Shown here piece after piece: positions 5,176 to 6,508 of a stretch of 6,508 nt of DNA (positions are counted from its first letter, which is position 1; each line of letters starts with the position of its first letter). Position numbers and translations under genes: made by a program. This DNA is from JAGTJU01 sp038257535 (GTDB lineage: Bacteria; Myxococcota_A; Polyangia; Fen-1088). The notes under the pieces are model-generated. The model saw only the letters and a program-made list of their open reading frames with translations, was not told the origin of the DNA and made no database searches. The DNA lies in NCBI GenBank assembly GCA_038257535.1, contig JBBSJE010000324.1, positions 1 to 6,508 on the forward strand, read 5' to 3'.

Positions 5176-6508
5176 TCAGGCGGCTTTGCCAAGACCGCGA
5201 GCGGCGTCGCCGGTCACAAAAACGCCAGCTACGGCCGCGGGGGGAGCCCAGTTGGTGATCTCGACGATGGGCCCGCCCTCCACCTGCACCTCATCCCCCG
5301 CCGCGCGGACGTTCGCGGCGGCGGCGTGGACCGAAATGTTGATGTGGACGGCGGCCTCGGCGTCAGGGCGGGCGTGTAGCTCGGCCAAAAGCCGTTCAGC
5401 CAAGGCCACGGCGTCTGCGCGTAGCAACAAATCGAGCGGGCTGTCGCTGTCCGGCAACGCCTTGACCCCCAGAAGGGCGGACCCTGTCTGTAACATCATG
5501 CTGTAGCCCGCTTCTATAAGCGCAGGTTCAACGATGTCCAGGCAGGTCAGGACATCAGCCATGGCCAAGTCGTCGGCGTCCTCTGCGGTGCGAATGTCCA
5601 CCAGCAGACCTACCGCTCGTCCCACCGGGGTCGCTTGTTGAGAGCCGGCCGCAACTGCTGCCTTGAGCGCATCAAGAAAGGCGATGGTGGTGGCAAAGCG
5701 CTCCTGCGGCTTCTTTTGCATCGCTTTGAGCACCACAGCGTCGACTTCGGGCGACACACGAACGAATTCGCTGGGCTTTGGTGGCGCGGCTTTGAGGTGC
5801 ATCTGTTCCACCTCGTTGGGGTCCTGCCCAGAAAACGGGTTGCGGCCCACGAGCACGCGGAAGAGCAGCACCCCCAACGCGTAAATATCTGTTACAGGTG
5901 TGATGTTGCCGCCCCGAATTTGTTCGGGCGCCATGGCGCTGGTGGTGCCGATGCGCGAGCCAGCCACCGTGAGGCCTGCGCCTGGATTGTCAGGGTTTAG
6001 CGCTTTGGCCACGCCGAAGTCGAGCAGCTTCACCACGGGTTTGCCGTCTAGAGTGTGGCCAACGTGCACGTTGCTGGCTTTGATGTCGCGATGAACAAAG
6101 CCGGCCCGATGCGCCGCCTCGAGCGCTTGGCACACGGGTTCAAGAAACACCAGCGCCTCAGCAGGCGTGAAGCGGCCGTGCCGCTTGATCGCGGTGTCGA
6201 GATCATGGCCCTCTAGATGCTCCATGACGTAAAACGGGCGACCGTCCGGCAATTGGCCGAACTCGAACACGTCAACAATGCTGGGGTGGCGGATCATGTT
6301 GACGGCCAACGCCTCAAGCAGAAACCGCTTTGCCATGGAGGAGCCGCTGTCGGAAAACTCGCGCCGCAAAACTTTGATCGCGACGGGCCGGCCCAGCAAA
6401 GAATGTTTGGCTCGATAAACGCTGCCGCAGCCGCCGTCCGAAATCAAATCAATGATGACGTACGTGCCCACAGGCGAGCCCGGGGCTAGATAGCCTGTGG
6501 TGGTTTCA
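5176..6508 (-). CDS. Hanks-type Ser/Thr protein kinase with C-terminal degenerate cyclase-like domain (5' end cut off)
   Basis: Numbering is from the GTG at 6471, which gives 431 residues; but the frame stays open to the window edge and reads GYLAPGSP just before it, resembling the usual leader of bacterial kinases, so the real start probably lies beyond 6508. Kinase domain (1-about 272): glycine loop SDGGCGSV (11-18, first Gly replaced by Ser11), Lys33 in AIKV, Glu53, catalytic HRDIKASN (127-134, Asp129), DFG 151-153, activation segment with Thr168, Ser172, Thr176 and Thr177, and APE 181-183. All catalytic residues are present, so it should be an active RD kinase. No transmembrane segment follows, which suggests a cytoplasmic enzyme. 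Residues about 286-429 resemble a class III nucleotide cyclase domain (LLVDIR, then the GPIVEITNWAP and GVFVTGDAARGL segments), but key catalytic positions are changed, so it is likely regulatory. Substrates are unknown; the downstream neighbours are candidates only by position. Confidence 0.93.
   Translation of the reverse strand, partial: ETTTGYLAPGSPVGTYVIIDLISDGGCGSVYRAKHSLLGRPVAIKVLRREFSDSGSSMAKRFLLEALAVNMIRHPSIVDVFEFGQLPDGRPFYVMEHLEGHDLDTAIKRHGRFTPAEALVFLEPVCQALEAAHRAGFVHRDIKASNVHVGHTLDGKPVVKLLDFGVAKALNPDNPGAGLTVAGSRIGTTSAMAPEQIRGGNITPVTDIYALGVLLFRVLVGRNPFSGQDPNEVEQMHLKAAPPKPSEFVRVSPEVDAVVLKAMQKKPQERFATTIAFLDALKAAVAAGSQQATPVGRAVGLLVDIRTAEDADDLAMADVLTCLDIVEPALIEAGYSMMLQTGSALLGVKALPDSDSPLDLLLRADAVALAERLLAELHARPDAEAAVHINISVHAAAANVRAAGDEVQVEGGPIVEITNWAPPAAVAGVFVTGDAARGLGKAA

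Noticed and set aside
1..6508. Mobile element, CRISPR array, tRNA/rRNA, or defence system
   Set aside because: No transposase or integrase, no regularly spaced repeats, no cloverleaf or rRNA segments were seen; gene content is ordinary chromosomal.

Overview
This is a GC-rich bacterial chromosomal segment, tightly packed, with every gene on the minus strand. The content suggests a member of the Myxococcota (former Deltaproteobacteria): a soluble Hanks-type Ser/Thr kinase with a cyclase-like tail, a lipoprotein ending in a cytochrome P460-like haem domain, and a small DUF1844 protein. No 16S rRNA or other strong marker is present, so the taxonomy is an inference.

In transcription order (right to left) the window holds: a Ser/Thr protein kinase whose N-terminus runs off the right edge (5176-6508); a 130-residue protein with a charged N-terminal segment and an Asp/Glu tail (4709-5101); a 93-residue DUF1844 protein (4319-4600); a full-length ClpB disaggregase starting at GTG (1679-4288); a haem-binding P460-like lipoprotein (1093-1653); and a DegT/DnrJ/EryC1/StrS-type PLP aminotransferase whose last residues run off the left edge (1-1083). 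The last gene is read from the raw sequence as an open frame without a stop codon inside the window.

Gaps in transcription order are 74, 108, 30, 25 and 9 nt. The last three are short enough that DUF1844, clpB, the lipoprotein gene and the aminotransferase gene probably share a transcript. The kinase and the acidic-tail gene may belong to it or may be one or two separate units. No convincing promoter or Rho-independent terminator is visible. The products do not form a known pathway: signalling (kinase), protein quality control (ClpB), envelope haem protein, and nucleotide-sugar or polysaccharide amination.

There is no RNA gene, mobile element, CRISPR array or phage signature. The most noteworthy items are the kinase fused to a class III cyclase-like domain that has lost catalytic residues, the conserved-looking but unrecognised acidic-tail protein, and the pairing of clpB with a haem lipoprotein. 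I do not see strong evidence for a new defence or mobile system.
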